Source: JBDWFY01 sp965275915 (GTDB lineage Bacteria; Pseudomonadota; Alphaproteobacteria; Rhizobiales; Stappiaceae). Taken from it: a stretch of DNA of 64,000 nucleotides. The DNA lies in contig CBDHYI010000004.1 in NCBI GenBank assembly GCA_965275915.1, forward strand, positions 186,001 to 250,000, written 5' to 3'. The first letter of the stretch is position 1. Every line of letters begins with the position of its first letter. Both the position numbers and the translations under genes were made by a program. The notes below the pieces were generated by a model, which did no database searches, was not told the DNA's origin, and saw only the letters and a list, made by a program, of their open reading frames with translations. This document shows, in pieces, positions 45,486-54,025 of the stretch.

Positions 45486-45665
45486 CGTACGGTCCTTCGG
45501 CAGAAAAAGGGACAACTCTTTATTTTCACGCGTATCTTTGCCGTAAAGATAATCCGGCACAGACAGGATACGCTCCAAGCTCAACACGCTCCGCTCATAC
45601 CATGCCTGAAGACAGTGCGAAAAGTTCGCCCTTGGAGGGATGGTCAGAATGACTCAAAAGGTGTT

Positions 45666-45682
45666 TGCCTAAAATTTAGGCA
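45666..45682. promoter_or_regulatory. 17-bp palindrome in the pccB/Anbu divergent promoter
   Basis: TGCCTAAAATTTAGGCA is an 8+1+8 perfect inverted repeat between two divergent genes. It could be an operator for pccB or for the Anbu operon. No protein is known from the sequence to bind it. Confidence 0.4.
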
Positions 45683-45760
45683 TCTTGGGGCAAGCTTTTC
45701 TACTTCCCCTACACCTCCGGCTTTGCAATGCTGTGACTGAGCAGCAAAGGACAAAAGACA

Positions 45761-47188
45761 ATGCCGCCGGGGGAGACCAATATTTTCAATGAGATGCTGA
45801 GCGCGGACGGCAACGTGCGTTCACCCTATGCGCAGCTCGGCGACTGGCTGGAGAACCAGGACAAAGGTTTCCTGGGACGCAAGCAGCGCGAAGCTGAAAT
45901 CATGTTCAGGCGTCTCGGCATCACCTTTGCCGTCTACGGAGCCGGCGAGGCAACCGAACGTCTGATCCCCTTCGACGTGGTGCCGCGCATCATCAGCGCA
46001 TCGGAATGGCGAAAGCTGTCAGCCGGGATCGAACAGAGGGTCAGAGCCCTCAATGCATTCATACATGACATTTATCACCGGCAGGAAATAGTGCGGGCCG
46101 GGCGCGTCCCGGCCGATCTGATTATTCAAAACGAAGCGTTTCTTCCGGAAATGATCGGTCATACACCGGCAAGAAAAGTCTATGCGCACATCATCGGCAC
46201 GGACATCGTTCGCGTCAGCGCCAACCAGTTTTATGTTCTTGAAGACAATACCCGAACCCCCTCGGGCGTCTCCTACATGCTGGAAAACCGCGAAACGATG
46301 ATGCACATGTTCCCCGAGCTGTTTCATCAGCACCGGGTTGCACCCATCGAGCACTATCCGGAACTTTTGCGCCAGACATTAACCAGCGTCGCACCGGCCG
46401 CCGCACGGGAGGAACCGACCGTCGTCGTTCTGACGCCCGGCATCTTCAACTCCGCCTATTTCGAACATGCCTTTCTGGCCGATCAGATGGGCGTCGACCT
46501 TGTGGAGGGGCGCGATCTTTTTGTTGATGGCGGCTACGTCTACAAGCGGACAACACAGGAACCGGAACGGGTCGATGTGGTTTATCGCCGTGTCGACGAT
46601 GCATTCCTCGATCCGCTGACCTTCAATCCGGATTCCGTTCTTGGCGTTCCGGGTATCTTCGACGTCTACCGCGCCGGAAATATCACGATTACCAATGCGC
46701 CGGGCACCGGCATTGCCGACGACAAAGCGATCTATACGTATGTCCCCGACATTATCGAGTTTTACACCGGGCAAAAGCCGATCCTTCAGAATGTGCCGAC
46801 ATGGAACTGCGCCAACGCGGACGAATATGCCTATGTGCTTGAACACCTGCCGGAGCTGGTAGTGAAGGAAGTCCACGGTTCAGGCGGTTACGGCATGCTG
46901 ATCGGGCCTACATCCTCCAAAAAGGAGCTCAACGAGTTCAAAAGGAAACTGCAGGCGAATCCGAGCAATTACATCGCCCAGCCGACCCTGTCGCTTTCGG
47001 CCTGCCCGACCCTGACCCGCAGCGGAATTGCCCCCCGTCACGTCGATCTGAGGCCATTCGTCCTGGTCGGCGATCAGATCAGAATCACCCCGGGAGGGCT
47101 GACGCGCGTTGCACTGAAGCGCGGATCGCTGGTCGTCAATTCCAGTCAGGGCGGCGGTACAAAAGACACCTGGGTTCTGGAGGACTAG
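45761..47188 (+). CDS. Circularly permuted ATP-grasp type 2 protein (Anbu operon)
   Basis: 475 residues of the permuted ATP-grasp family (DUF404/DUF407). Landmarks: RGLGITF-like RRLGITFAVYG, FDVVPRIISASEW, PDLIIQNEAFLPEM-like segment, VLEDNTRTPSGVSYMLENRE, and the glycine loop KEVHGSGGYGMLIGP. It likely joins an amino acid or peptide to an acceptor with ATP. It is the first gene of the Anbu operon, with AAAGGACA before ATG 45761. A MITE follows immediately and its CTAG flank contributes the gene's stop codon. Confidence 0.9.
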   Translation: MPPGETNIFNEMLSADGNVRSPYAQLGDWLENQDKGFLGRKQREAEIMFRRLGITFAVYGAGEATERLIPFDVVPRIISASEWRKLSAGIEQRVRALNAFIHDIYHRQEIVRAGRVPADLIIQNEAFLPEMIGHTPARKVYAHIIGTDIVRVSANQFYVLEDNTRTPSGVSYMLENRETMMHMFPELFHQHRVAPIEHYPELLRQTLTSVAPAAAREEPTVVVLTPGIFNSAYFEHAFLADQMGVDLVEGRDLFVDGGYVYKRTTQEPERVDVVYRRVDDAFLDPLTFNPDSVLGVPGIFDVYRAGNITITNAPGTGIADDKAIYTYVPDIIEFYTGQKPILQNVPTWNCANADEYAYVLEHLPELVVKEVHGSGGYGMLIGPTSSKKELNEFKRKLQANPSNYIAQPTLSLSACPTLTRSGIAPRHVDLRPFVLVGDQIRITPGGLTRVALKRGSLVVNSSQGGGTKDTWVLED

Positions 47189-47485
47189 AGCGTGTCATGT
47201 TCATGTTGGATCATTTGATGGTGGAAAATCGGTTCATTCGGCAAGATGCGTCCCATCGCGCGATGCGGCGCATCGGGCAAGGGGCGCAACGCTGTCCGAT
47301 GGGCCGATTTTCCCCACCCCCGAAAGGGAGAGTATGTTGATAGAAAATGTCGAATGGGCCGGGCCATTTTGCCCGCCGGCGTCGTTGGCCTGTGTTTGTG
47401 GTGGAGAAGTACCACTGCGCACAGCCCGCCTAGCCGGCAACCAAAATGGCCTCGGTCAAATGACCCAACATAAACAAGGCACGCT
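47189..47485. mobile_element. MITE family 2, copy 1 (297 bp)
   Basis: Flanked by CTAG (47185-47188, 47486-47489). The terminal inverted repeats start AGCGTG and pair over about 30 bases (GTTGGATCATTTGA and its inverse). Its left 140 bases match, in inverted orientation, the copy at 50899-51166. No transposase is inside. It separates the ATP-grasp and alpha-E genes of the Anbu operon. Confidence 0.85.
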
Positions 47486-47492
47486 CTAGATC

Positions 47493-48440
47493 ATGCTCGG
47501 AAGAACCGCCGCATCATTGTTCTGGTTGTCCCGTCAAAATGAAAGATCGGAAAACCTCGCCCGCCTGCTCGACGTCGGATACCGGGTGGCAATGCTTCCC
47601 TCCAGTGGCGAAGGGCATCGTCAGGAATGGCGCTCGACCCTGATCAGCGCCGGTTGCGAAGCGGGTTTCAGAGAAAAGCATGAAGAACTGACCGAACGGG
47701 CGGCCATCAATTACATGCTGTTCGACATGGATAATCCCGGCTCTATCCGCTCGTGCCTGCATGCGGCGCGCAACAACGCAAAAGCGGTGCGGACAGCGCT
47801 GACCTCCGAAATGTGGGAGAGCCTTAATACGACATGGCTGGAATTTTCCGAACTGCGGGCTCAGAACATGACGACAAACCGCCTGCCGGAGGTTCTGAGC
47901 TGGATCAAGCAGCGTTCGATGCTGTTTCGCGGCGCCATGCTCGGAACCATGCTGCGCGATGATACGTACTATTTCAGCCAGCTTGGCGCCTTCATGGAAC
48001 GGGGAGACAATACAGCCCGTATCCTGGACGTGAAATATCATCTTCTTCTGCCGGACAATGAAATGGTCGGCGGCGGCGTCGATCGGTATCAGTGGTCGGC
48101 GATCCTCAGAAGCGTTTCCGCCCACCGATCCTATCGCTGGGCCTATGGCGACAGAGCCAACAAGCCGTGGTTTATTGCCGAATTTCTGATGTTGAACGAT
48201 ATCATGCCGCGCTCTCTGATCCATTGTTACAGCTGGATTCACGAGAGCCTGCTTGGCCTTGAAAAGCTTTACGGCGATGAATCCCGTTCAAAGGAACTCG
48301 CCGGCGCGCTGTATCGGAAACTGCAAACCGGCAACATGGACGATATTTTTGCCGAAGGCCTCCACGAATTCCTGACTGAATTCCTTATCAGCCAGAACAA
48401 CCTGTCCACCCAGATCGCACAAGATTATCACTTCTATTGA
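47493..48440 (+). CDS. Alpha-E domain protein (DUF403)
   Basis: 315 residues, all-helical: MLGRTAASLFWLSRQNERSENLARLLDV is the standard start, with GAMLGTMLRDDTYYFSQLGAFMERGDNTARILDVKYH following. It is the regular partner of the permuted ATP-grasp protein in Anbu operons; its biochemical role is not known, though amidoligase-type partners are suggested for the family. ATG 47493 lies four bases after the MITE's CTAG, so its native upstream region has been displaced. Confidence 0.93.
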   Translation: MLGRTAASLFWLSRQNERSENLARLLDVGYRVAMLPSSGEGHRQEWRSTLISAGCEAGFREKHEELTERAAINYMLFDMDNPGSIRSCLHAARNNAKAVRTALTSEMWESLNTTWLEFSELRAQNMTTNRLPEVLSWIKQRSMLFRGAMLGTMLRDDTYYFSQLGAFMERGDNTARILDVKYHLLLPDNEMVGGGVDRYQWSAILRSVSAHRSYRWAYGDRANKPWFIAEFLMLNDIMPRSLIHCYSWIHESLLGLEKLYGDESRSKELAGALYRKLQTGNMDDIFAEGLHEFLTEFLISQNNLSTQIAQDYHFY

Positions 48441-48466
48441 TACGCACCGGTATGACGTAAATCCCC

Positions 48467-49279
48467 ATGCATCTCTCCGTTATCCATAAGACCCACTATC
48501 GCTACTCGACCCCGCTGACGCAGGCACTGCAACAATTGCGGCTGACACCGATCGACGGCCCCGGCCAGACCGTTTCGAACTGGCGGATATCGATGCCCGG
48601 AATCGAAAAGGCTCTGAAGTTCAAAGATGCGTTCGGCAATGTCACGCACCTTGTGTCGTTCAGTCCAAATACGGAGACCTTGACGATCGAGGCATCCGGC
48701 GAGGTCGAAACGACCGATCTGAGCGGGATCCTGGGAAAGACTCCAAGTCCGATACCGGTCCGCGTCTTTCGCCGGCAAACCAATCTGACGGAAGACAATG
48801 CCGGGATTCGCAAGCTGGCAACCGTACTCGATAAGGAAGACAATCTGATTTCAGGCCTGCATTCGCTCATGCAGTCGGTTCGCGAAACGGTTACATACAA
48901 GGTCGGCGTTACCGAAACCCATACACCGGCGGCGGATGCGCTTTCCAAGGGCGAAGGCGTTTGCCAGGATCACGCGCATATCTTTATTTCAGCTGCCCGC
49001 CATAAAGGCCTGCCGGCCCGCTATGTGTCCGGATATCTGCTTGTCGATGAAGACGATACATCGGAGGCGCATCATGCATGGGCGGAAGTCTACCTGCCGG
49101 ATCTTGGCTGGGTGGGATTTGACGTTTCAAACGGCGTCAGTCCGACCGATCACCACATTCGTATGTCGACCGGACTTGACTCGCGGTCGGCCGCTCCCAT
49201 CCGCGGTGTCCGATGGGGCGGGGCTGAGGAAAAGCTGGACGTAGAGGTTGACGTTGCACAGGGCGCGGCTCAACAGTAA
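48467..49279 (+). CDS. Transglutaminase-like protein (Anbu operon)
   Basis: 270 residues. N-terminal beta domain (MHLSVIHKTHYRYSTPLTQALQQLRLTP) then a transglutaminase/protease core with the triad Cys in GEGVCQDHAHIF, His in AHHAWAEVYLP and Asp in WVGFDVSNG. Members can be peptidases or cross-linking enzymes. It is 27 bp after the alpha-E gene. The gene order (permuted ATP-grasp, alpha-E, transglutaminase, Anbu) is the recognised Anbu operon. Confidence 0.93.
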   Translation: MHLSVIHKTHYRYSTPLTQALQQLRLTPIDGPGQTVSNWRISMPGIEKALKFKDAFGNVTHLVSFSPNTETLTIEASGEVETTDLSGILGKTPSPIPVRVFRRQTNLTEDNAGIRKLATVLDKEDNLISGLHSLMQSVRETVTYKVGVTETHTPAADALSKGEGVCQDHAHIFISAARHKGLPARYVSGYLLVDEDDTSEAHHAWAEVYLPDLGWVGFDVSNGVSPTDHHIRMSTGLDSRSAAPIRGVRWGGAEEKLDVEVDVAQGAAQQ

Positions 49280-49311
49280 ATAGTGTGCTGAAAATATGGC
49301 TGATTCTCTAG

Positions 49312-49575
49312 GCTCAGGACCCAATAATTTCATGCAACTCTGTTTTGAAAGAAGTATTCGAATGGAGAGAAACAGGGAGAAGCGAAGGTTGGATACCTTT
49401 GCAAGCTCTGGTTCCCTTCAGGCGGACACGTCTTTCAAAACCCGCAGGGCGAGGCATGTTGTATTCCTGACTGCGCCCACAAAGACTGGAAAACCGCACG
49501 GTTTCCTGCGCCTTTCCGCCTTGTCAAAAACAAAATCTGCTCTCGCAGAATGGATGAAATGAATGGGTCCTGAGC
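49312..49575. mobile_element. MITE family 1, copy C (264 bp)
   Basis: Flanked by CTAG (49308-49311, 49576-49579). The inverted ends read GCTCAGGACCCAATAATTTCAT and its near-complement. The ends match copy A and the 54446 element in the core GGACCCAxTAATTT and the following GCAA. It lies between the transglutaminase and Anbu genes and likely separates them in the transcript. Confidence 0.85.
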
Positions 49576-49619
49576 CTAGTCTGTCCGACAGACTGGCGAC
49601 AGGTGATATCGGGGACTGC

Positions 49620-50351
49620 ATGACATATTGCGTTGGGCTTAAGCTCGGTCGCGGGCTTGTATTTGGCGCCGATACCAGAACCAATGCCGGTCTGGACAAC
49701 ATCGCCAAATTCCAAAAAATGAATGTCTGGGAAAAGCGGGGCGAGCGCGTGATCGTCCTCTTGTCAGCCGGTAATCTCGCCGTGACCCAGGCGGTCGTCA
49801 GCAGTCTGGAAGAACACCTCAATACCGCTGAAGACACTGACGAGACGCTGATGAGCGTCAAGACCATGTTTCAGGCAGCAAGAGTTGTGGGCCGGGCAAC
49901 ACGCAGTGTCCGCGAGATCGACGGGGATGCCCTTGCCGCCAATTCAGAGAGTTTTTCGGTATCCTTCATTCTGGGCGGACAAATCAAGGGCGAAGAGCCG
50001 CGGCTTTTCCAGATGTATTCCGCCGGCAATTTCATCGAGGCGAGCAAGGACACAACATACTTTCAGATCGGCGAGCACAAATACGGCAAACCGATCCTGG
50101 ACCGTGTTTCGCGACACGATATGCGGCTGGGCCAGGCCGCGAAACTGGTCTTGCTGTCATTTGATTCAACCTTGCGTTCCAACCTCTCGGTCGGCATGCC
50201 GATTGACCTGCTGCTCTATAATGAGGGCACGTTTGAAGTGACGCGCCAGACACGGATAGAAAAGGACAATCCGTATTTCCAGAAACTGTCGCGGGACTGG
50301 TCCAAAGCACTTGGCGATGCTGTTGAGGACATGGATGATTTTGCCTTCTGA
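49620..50351 (+). CDS. Anbu proteasome-like peptidase
   Basis: 243 residues of the Ntn-hydrolase fold. ATG 49620 makes Thr2 the N-terminal nucleophile after methionine removal (MTYCVG), and the partner Asp lies in FGADTRTNAGLDNIAKF with a Lys soon after. The family is the ancestral beta-subunit Anbu (bacterial proteasome homologue), reported to form ring or lock-washer assemblies; its substrates are not settled. The start lies 41 bases after a MITE, so its promoter may now be within or before that element. Confidence 0.92.
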   Translation: MTYCVGLKLGRGLVFGADTRTNAGLDNIAKFQKMNVWEKRGERVIVLLSAGNLAVTQAVVSSLEEHLNTAEDTDETLMSVKTMFQAARVVGRATRSVREIDGDALAANSESFSVSFILGGQIKGEEPRLFQMYSAGNFIEASKDTTYFQIGEHKYGKPILDRVSRHDMRLGQAAKLVLLSFDSTLRSNLSVGMPIDLLLYNEGTFEVTRQTRIEKDNPYFQKLSRDWSKALGDAVEDMDDFAF

Positions 50352-50378
50352 CACCTCGCCGCGCCGGGGAAATCAGAG

Positions 50379-50849
50379 TCAGCACCGGGCGCGTATACGC
50401 GCTTCGAAACGCCTGTTGGCCATGGGGTCCCGAACCCTTAACTGCCGCAAATAACGGCCTCCGATCATATACGCTTCCAGTTCGCCGAAATTCCGGCATT
50501 CCCAGGTTTGCACCGCGCCGCTTTGCCATTGGAGGTGGTGCACCAGTTCATGGAGCACAATTTCGCGCCAAATCGGATTGTCATGGGGATCGTCGAACTT
50601 GCCCGCATCCGTCATGTAGCGCGCATCGACGACATAGATACGGCCGCTGGGTTCTATCTCCGCCGAATAGAGGCCGAAGATACGCTCGTCCACACCGTCA
50701 CTTGGAATGAGCTGCATAGCATCGGAGTACATTTCCCGTGTCATTTCGGCCGGAGACAGTTCGACAAGTTCAGGCTTGGGAACATCGCCGGTGCTGTATT
50801 TCGTGTTGACGTCCAACCAGGCCAGCAAGGCATCCAGTATCAGTTCCAT
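50379..50849 (-). CDS. Predicted HExxH metallopeptidase
   Basis: 156 residues. The core reads REIVLHELVHHLQ (HELVH zinc motif), followed 20 residues later by ELEAYMIGGRYL, which may supply the third ligand. No signal peptide; the first 20 residues are helical (MELILDALLAWLDV). ATG 50849 is taken; an extended frame to 50882 runs toward a MITE. The protein resembles small uncharacterised zinc peptidase-like families of Hyphomicrobiales. It is convergent with the Anbu gene. Confidence 0.7.
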   Translation of the reverse strand: MELILDALLAWLDVNTKYSTGDVPKPELVELSPAEMTREMYSDAMQLIPSDGVDERIFGLYSAEIEPSGRIYVVDARYMTDAGKFDDPHDNPIWREIVLHELVHHLQWQSGAVQTWECRNFGELEAYMIGGRYLRQLRVRDPMANRRFEARIRARC

Positions 50850-50898
50850 ATTATCCTGTTCGCATTTGTGCCATGTGATCAATCAGGGAGTAATTCAG

Positions 50899-51166
50899 AG
50901 CGTCTCTTATTTATGTTGGATCATTTGACCGAGGCCATTTTAGTTGCCTGCCAAGGCAGTTTTCGCGATTATCAGATCGTGTGAAATGGCCCGGCCCGTT
51001 TGGTATTCTCAACCAACGCGCTCGTCCTTTCGCGGGTGGGGAAAATCGGCCCATCGGACATCGTTGCGCCCCTTGCCCGATGCGCCGCATCGCGCTTCGG
51101 GACGCGCCTTGCCGAATGAACCGGTTTTCCGCCATCAAACGATCCAACATAAATAAGACACGCTCC
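50899..51166. mobile_element. MITE family 2, copy 2 (about 268 bp, inverted relative to copy 1)
   Basis: The right 140 bases are a close reverse complement of the left part of the copy at 47189. The inverted ends read GAGCGTSTCTTATTTATGTTGGATC at both sides (with S for one G/C difference). The flanks are no longer a clear CTAG. No gene is inside. Confidence 0.8.
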
Positions 51167-51200
51167 AGCGTCAAAACATTGATTCCGCGAGGTAAGCCTG

Positions 51201-52001
51201 TTAAAAGTCCCCTGCTTCACTCTGCCGGTTCAAAATAAGTGCGGCAGCATCAAAATCGCCGCGCTTAAATGCCCGGACGCGCCGGACCTCCTCGTCCTCT
51301 CCCCATTTTTCGATGTTCCAGTCGTCATCAACATGAGCGGCAGACCAGACCTCGTCCGGCGTTTTTGCGCTGTGCGCCAATGCCAGCGCCAAAAGCACCG
51401 AACCGGTGATACTTGTCACGGTGTGAAGCGCCGCCAGACCGATGGGATCAAAGGGTTTTACGGCTCGCCTGACAGCGTCAACCGCTTCCTGAGGCTGATC
51501 GATGAACATGACACCCTCGGCCAGCAGGAAGCGGGCGCCGAGACTGTCATCAACCCATTTCAGAACCGGATCCCAATGAGCCGATTGCCTGTCGCACAGC
51601 CCCTGCGGTGCATCGGCGCGATAGCATAAAAGATCGCTGCCGGCGTAGCCGACGATTTCCTCGGCAACGGCCTCCATCGCCTCGGCAACGCCGTCAAGGG
51701 CGGAGTTGACAATTCGTGTCAGCGGCATCGTCGCCGGATCGATATGTGTGCCCTGCCGGTCCCATTCTAACGCCATGGCATCTGCCACGGACTGAACGGG
51801 AACCATCATGAGGTGCCGTGCCGGTGTCCGAATCGGTTTGCTGTCAAGAAGCACGGCGAAGCCGCCGTCCCGCATCTCCGTTGTGACCACTTCATAAAAC
51901 CGCTTCGGCAACACCGGCTTCATCGACTCAGCCGCCTTGCGCATCGGATCTTCGCGCACCGATTTGCCGCCCGCTTCGACGTTCCCCAGCAGATCCCGCA
52001 T
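51201..52001 (-). CDS. ATP12-family F1-ATPase assembly chaperone
   Basis: 266 residues. The family assists F1 alpha-subunit assembly. Conserved segments: FYEVVTTEMRDGGFAVLLDSKPIRTPARH, MALEWDRQGTHIDPATMPLTRIVNSALD, DLLCYRADAP and the C-terminal DDWNIEKWGEDEE. The length and order are normal. It starts only 5 bp after the HAD gene on the same strand. Confidence 0.93.
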   Translation of the reverse strand: MRDLLGNVEAGGKSVREDPMRKAAESMKPVLPKRFYEVVTTEMRDGGFAVLLDSKPIRTPARHLMMVPVQSVADAMALEWDRQGTHIDPATMPLTRIVNSALDGVAEAMEAVAEEIVGYAGSDLLCYRADAPQGLCDRQSAHWDPVLKWVDDSLGARFLLAEGVMFIDQPQEAVDAVRRAVKPFDPIGLAALHTVTSITGSVLLALALAHSAKTPDEVWSAAHVDDDWNIEKWGEDEEVRRVRAFKRGDFDAAALILNRQSEAGDF

Positions 52002-52006
52002 GTCTG

Positions 52007-52681
52007 TTACTCCTCGGACCAGTTGAACATCGAAGCCAGCACGCCATTCAGCTGCTCAAACGTGTCGATGACGATTCCCGCCCCTGCCCGGTGCAGTTCT
52101 TCCGCATCATGGTACCCCCAGGAAACGCCGACCCCGGCAATTCCGGCATGTCGGGCCATTTCCATATCAAACCGGGTATCGCCGACCATAACCGCCCGGT
52201 CCCGACTGACGCCGGTTTCGTCCATTGCCTGGGTAAGCATGCCCGGATGAGGTTTGGACGGGGCTTTGTCGGCGGTCTGGATCGTCACGAAGCGATCGTG
52301 CAAATCATGCACCTCCACCATATGCCGCACGCCGCGCATGGCCTTTCCGGTCGCAACGCCTATCAATACATCGTCCCGTGCGGCAAGCCGGTCAAGAACG
52401 TCCCTCGCACCGGGATAAAGAGGGTCATGATCCAGTCCCTTCGCCCTGCGGTCGATCTTGGATTGCCGATAAGCTTCCGCCATTTTCGGGACATGATGAT
52501 GATCGTCGTCGTGAAGCAGAGCCTCAAACGCCGTCTCAAGCGACAGCCCGACAACAGACAACGCCGTCTTACGATCCGGCGGCACCAACCCGGCCGCTTC
52601 AAAACCAACCGTTAATCCATGAAATATTGTGTTTTGACTGTCGACCAAAGTGCCGTCGCAGTCAAATACGACCAGATGCAT
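52007..52681 (-). CDS. HAD-superfamily phosphatase (Gph-like)
   Basis: 224 residues with the four HAD motifs: VFDCDGTLVDS (nucleophile and acid/base Asp), the threonine in IGVATGKAM, the lysine in KAPSKPHP, and the acidic pair in VMVGDTRFD. The cap domain is of the C1 phosphoglycolate-phosphatase type. The substrate is not determinable; phosphoglycolate is one possibility. It lies before ATP12 and after the RluA-family gene, an order often seen in this order of bacteria. Confidence 0.9.
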   Translation of the reverse strand: MHLVVFDCDGTLVDSQNTIFHGLTVGFEAAGLVPPDRKTALSVVGLSLETAFEALLHDDDHHHVPKMAEAYRQSKIDRRAKGLDHDPLYPGARDVLDRLAARDDVLIGVATGKAMRGVRHMVEVHDLHDRFVTIQTADKAPSKPHPGMLTQAMDETGVSRDRAVMVGDTRFDMEMARHAGIAGVGVSWGYHDAEELHRAGAGIVIDTFEQLNGVLASMFNWSEE

Positions 52682-52749
52682 GTTGTCATCTTCCGTTTCT
52701 GTTCAAACTCCGGCAGCGGCGGTCTTCAAACCACCGCGGTTTTCAGCGC

Positions 52750-53745
52750 TCATTCGTCCTCCGTCAGGTCCGCCTCCCTGTCATAGTCCCCAATGTCAAA
52801 CCCGAGCAAATTCCAGCTCTGCTGCATGTGCGGCGGCAACGGAGCCGAAATATCCAGGGTCCCGCCCGCGGGATGCGGAATGACAATCCGGCGGGCGAGA
52901 AGATGCAGCTTGTTTTGCATGCCCCCCGGCAGTTCCCAGTTTTCGACGTTAAAATATTTCGGATCGCCGATGATCGGATGGCCGATCGACTGGCTTTGAA
53001 TACGAAGCTGGTGGGTTCTGCCCGTTACGGGCTTGAGCGTGACCCAGCTGAGCGCGCTCCCGGACGTGTCGATAACGTTGTAGTGAGACAGGGCGTGTTG
53101 TGCCTCCGGTTCACCGTGTTTTGCAATCCGCATCACTTCGTTGTCAAGGCGGGCCAGATAGTTGGAGATTTTCCCCTGCCGCGGCTTCGGCACACCCTTA
53201 AGCAGAGCCCAATAGATTTTTTTTGTCGCCCTGGCCCGAAAAGACTTCGTCAACTCCTGAGCCGCGCGGCGCGTCTTGGCAATCACCAGGACGCCCGAGG
53301 TATCGCGATCGAGCCGATGGACAAGCCGGGGTTTATTGCCGCTTCTGTCGGTAAAGGCCTCCAGCATGCCGTCGACATGCCGTGTCATGCCCGACCCTCC
53401 CTGCACGGCAAGGCCGGGCGCCTTGTTCAGAACCATCAGGGCCTTGTCCTGGTGGAGGATCATCGATTCAATCGCTTCGCGATCATCCTTGGAGATTTTT
53501 CGGGGCCTGGTTTTGGCCGGTGCTTCTTTGACAGTTGCCATAGCCATCGGCGGAATGCGGACGGCCTGCCCCGGTGTGAGACGTTGAGACGTCTTCGCCC
53601 GACCGCCATCGACGCGGACCTGCCCCGTCCGGACCAGTTTCTGCAACTGTCCGAACGCCAGTCCGGGAAAATGCGTCTTGAACCACCGGTCCAGACGCAT
53701 CCCCTCTTCATCGCTTTCGACGGTGCGGGACTCTATCGCTGTCAT
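52750..53745 (-). CDS. RluA-family RNA pseudouridine synthase (RluC-like)
   Basis: 331 residues. An S4 RNA-binding domain (GMRLDRWFKTHFPGLAFGQLQKLVRTGQVRVDGG) is followed by the catalytic domain with HRLDRDTSGVLVIAKT, in which Asp is the nucleophile, and later the LKPVTGRTHQLRIQ motif. RluC/RluD enzymes modify uridines in 23S rRNA; the exact positions cannot be read here. The N-terminal ATG 53745 fits the usual length. It is upstream of the HAD/ATP12 genes. Confidence 0.92.
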   Translation of the reverse strand: MTAIESRTVESDEEGMRLDRWFKTHFPGLAFGQLQKLVRTGQVRVDGGRAKTSQRLTPGQAVRIPPMAMATVKEAPAKTRPRKISKDDREAIESMILHQDKALMVLNKAPGLAVQGGSGMTRHVDGMLEAFTDRSGNKPRLVHRLDRDTSGVLVIAKTRRAAQELTKSFRARATKKIYWALLKGVPKPRQGKISNYLARLDNEVMRIAKHGEPEAQHALSHYNVIDTSGSALSWVTLKPVTGRTHQLRIQSQSIGHPIIGDPKYFNVENWELPGGMQNKLHLLARRIVIPHPAGGTLDISAPLPPHMQQSWNLLGFDIGDYDREADLTEDE

Positions 53746-53814
53746 TATCTACCATTCTTCCAGGAGGTGGCTTGACGTTCGGCGGTCGCTCAGATCGCTT
53801 CCGGCTGTTGCCAG

Positions 53815-53834
53815 GGTGTGGACCCATACCCTAG
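53815..53834. mobile_element. MITE family 1 remnant end
   Basis: GGGTGTGGACCCATACC followed by CTAG: a left end of the family 1 element joined to the last bases of a right end, with the rest deleted. It follows the 58-residue membrane-protein gene, whose stop TAG is in this CTAG. Confidence 0.55.
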
Positions 53835-54007
53835 AGACTTTTAAAAACCGTACCGGCCAGGAGGATAATATAAGCAATTGCCAGCACTTCAAACAGGTTG
53901 CCGCTGACAACCGGCACGGAAAAGCCGCCATAGCGCACCGCAAAAACAAGCCCTCCCAAGACAAGAGCAATCAAAAAAACACCAATGGAAGGAGCTGAAA
54001 GTTTCAT
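53831..54007 (-). CDS. Small membrane protein of 58 residues
   Basis: 58 residues with two hydrophobic segments (GVFLIALVLGGLVFAVRYGG and LFEVLAIAYIILLAGTVF), probably two spans. ATG 54007; the stop TAG at 53831-53833 lies in the CTAG next to a MITE remnant. It sits between the RluA-family gene and crcB on the same strand, 18 bp after the crcB stop. No family is recognised. The ribosome site is weak, so it may be translated from coupling with crcB. Confidence 0.65.
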   Translation of the reverse strand: MKLSAPSIGVFLIALVLGGLVFAVRYGGFSVPVVSGNLFEVLAIAYIILLAGTVFKSL

Positions 54008-54025
54008 AATACCGCCACTTAAGAG

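Noticed and set aside
44352..45740. Long rightward frame of 462 codons opposite pccB
   Set aside because: Antisense shadow of a clear carboxylase gene.
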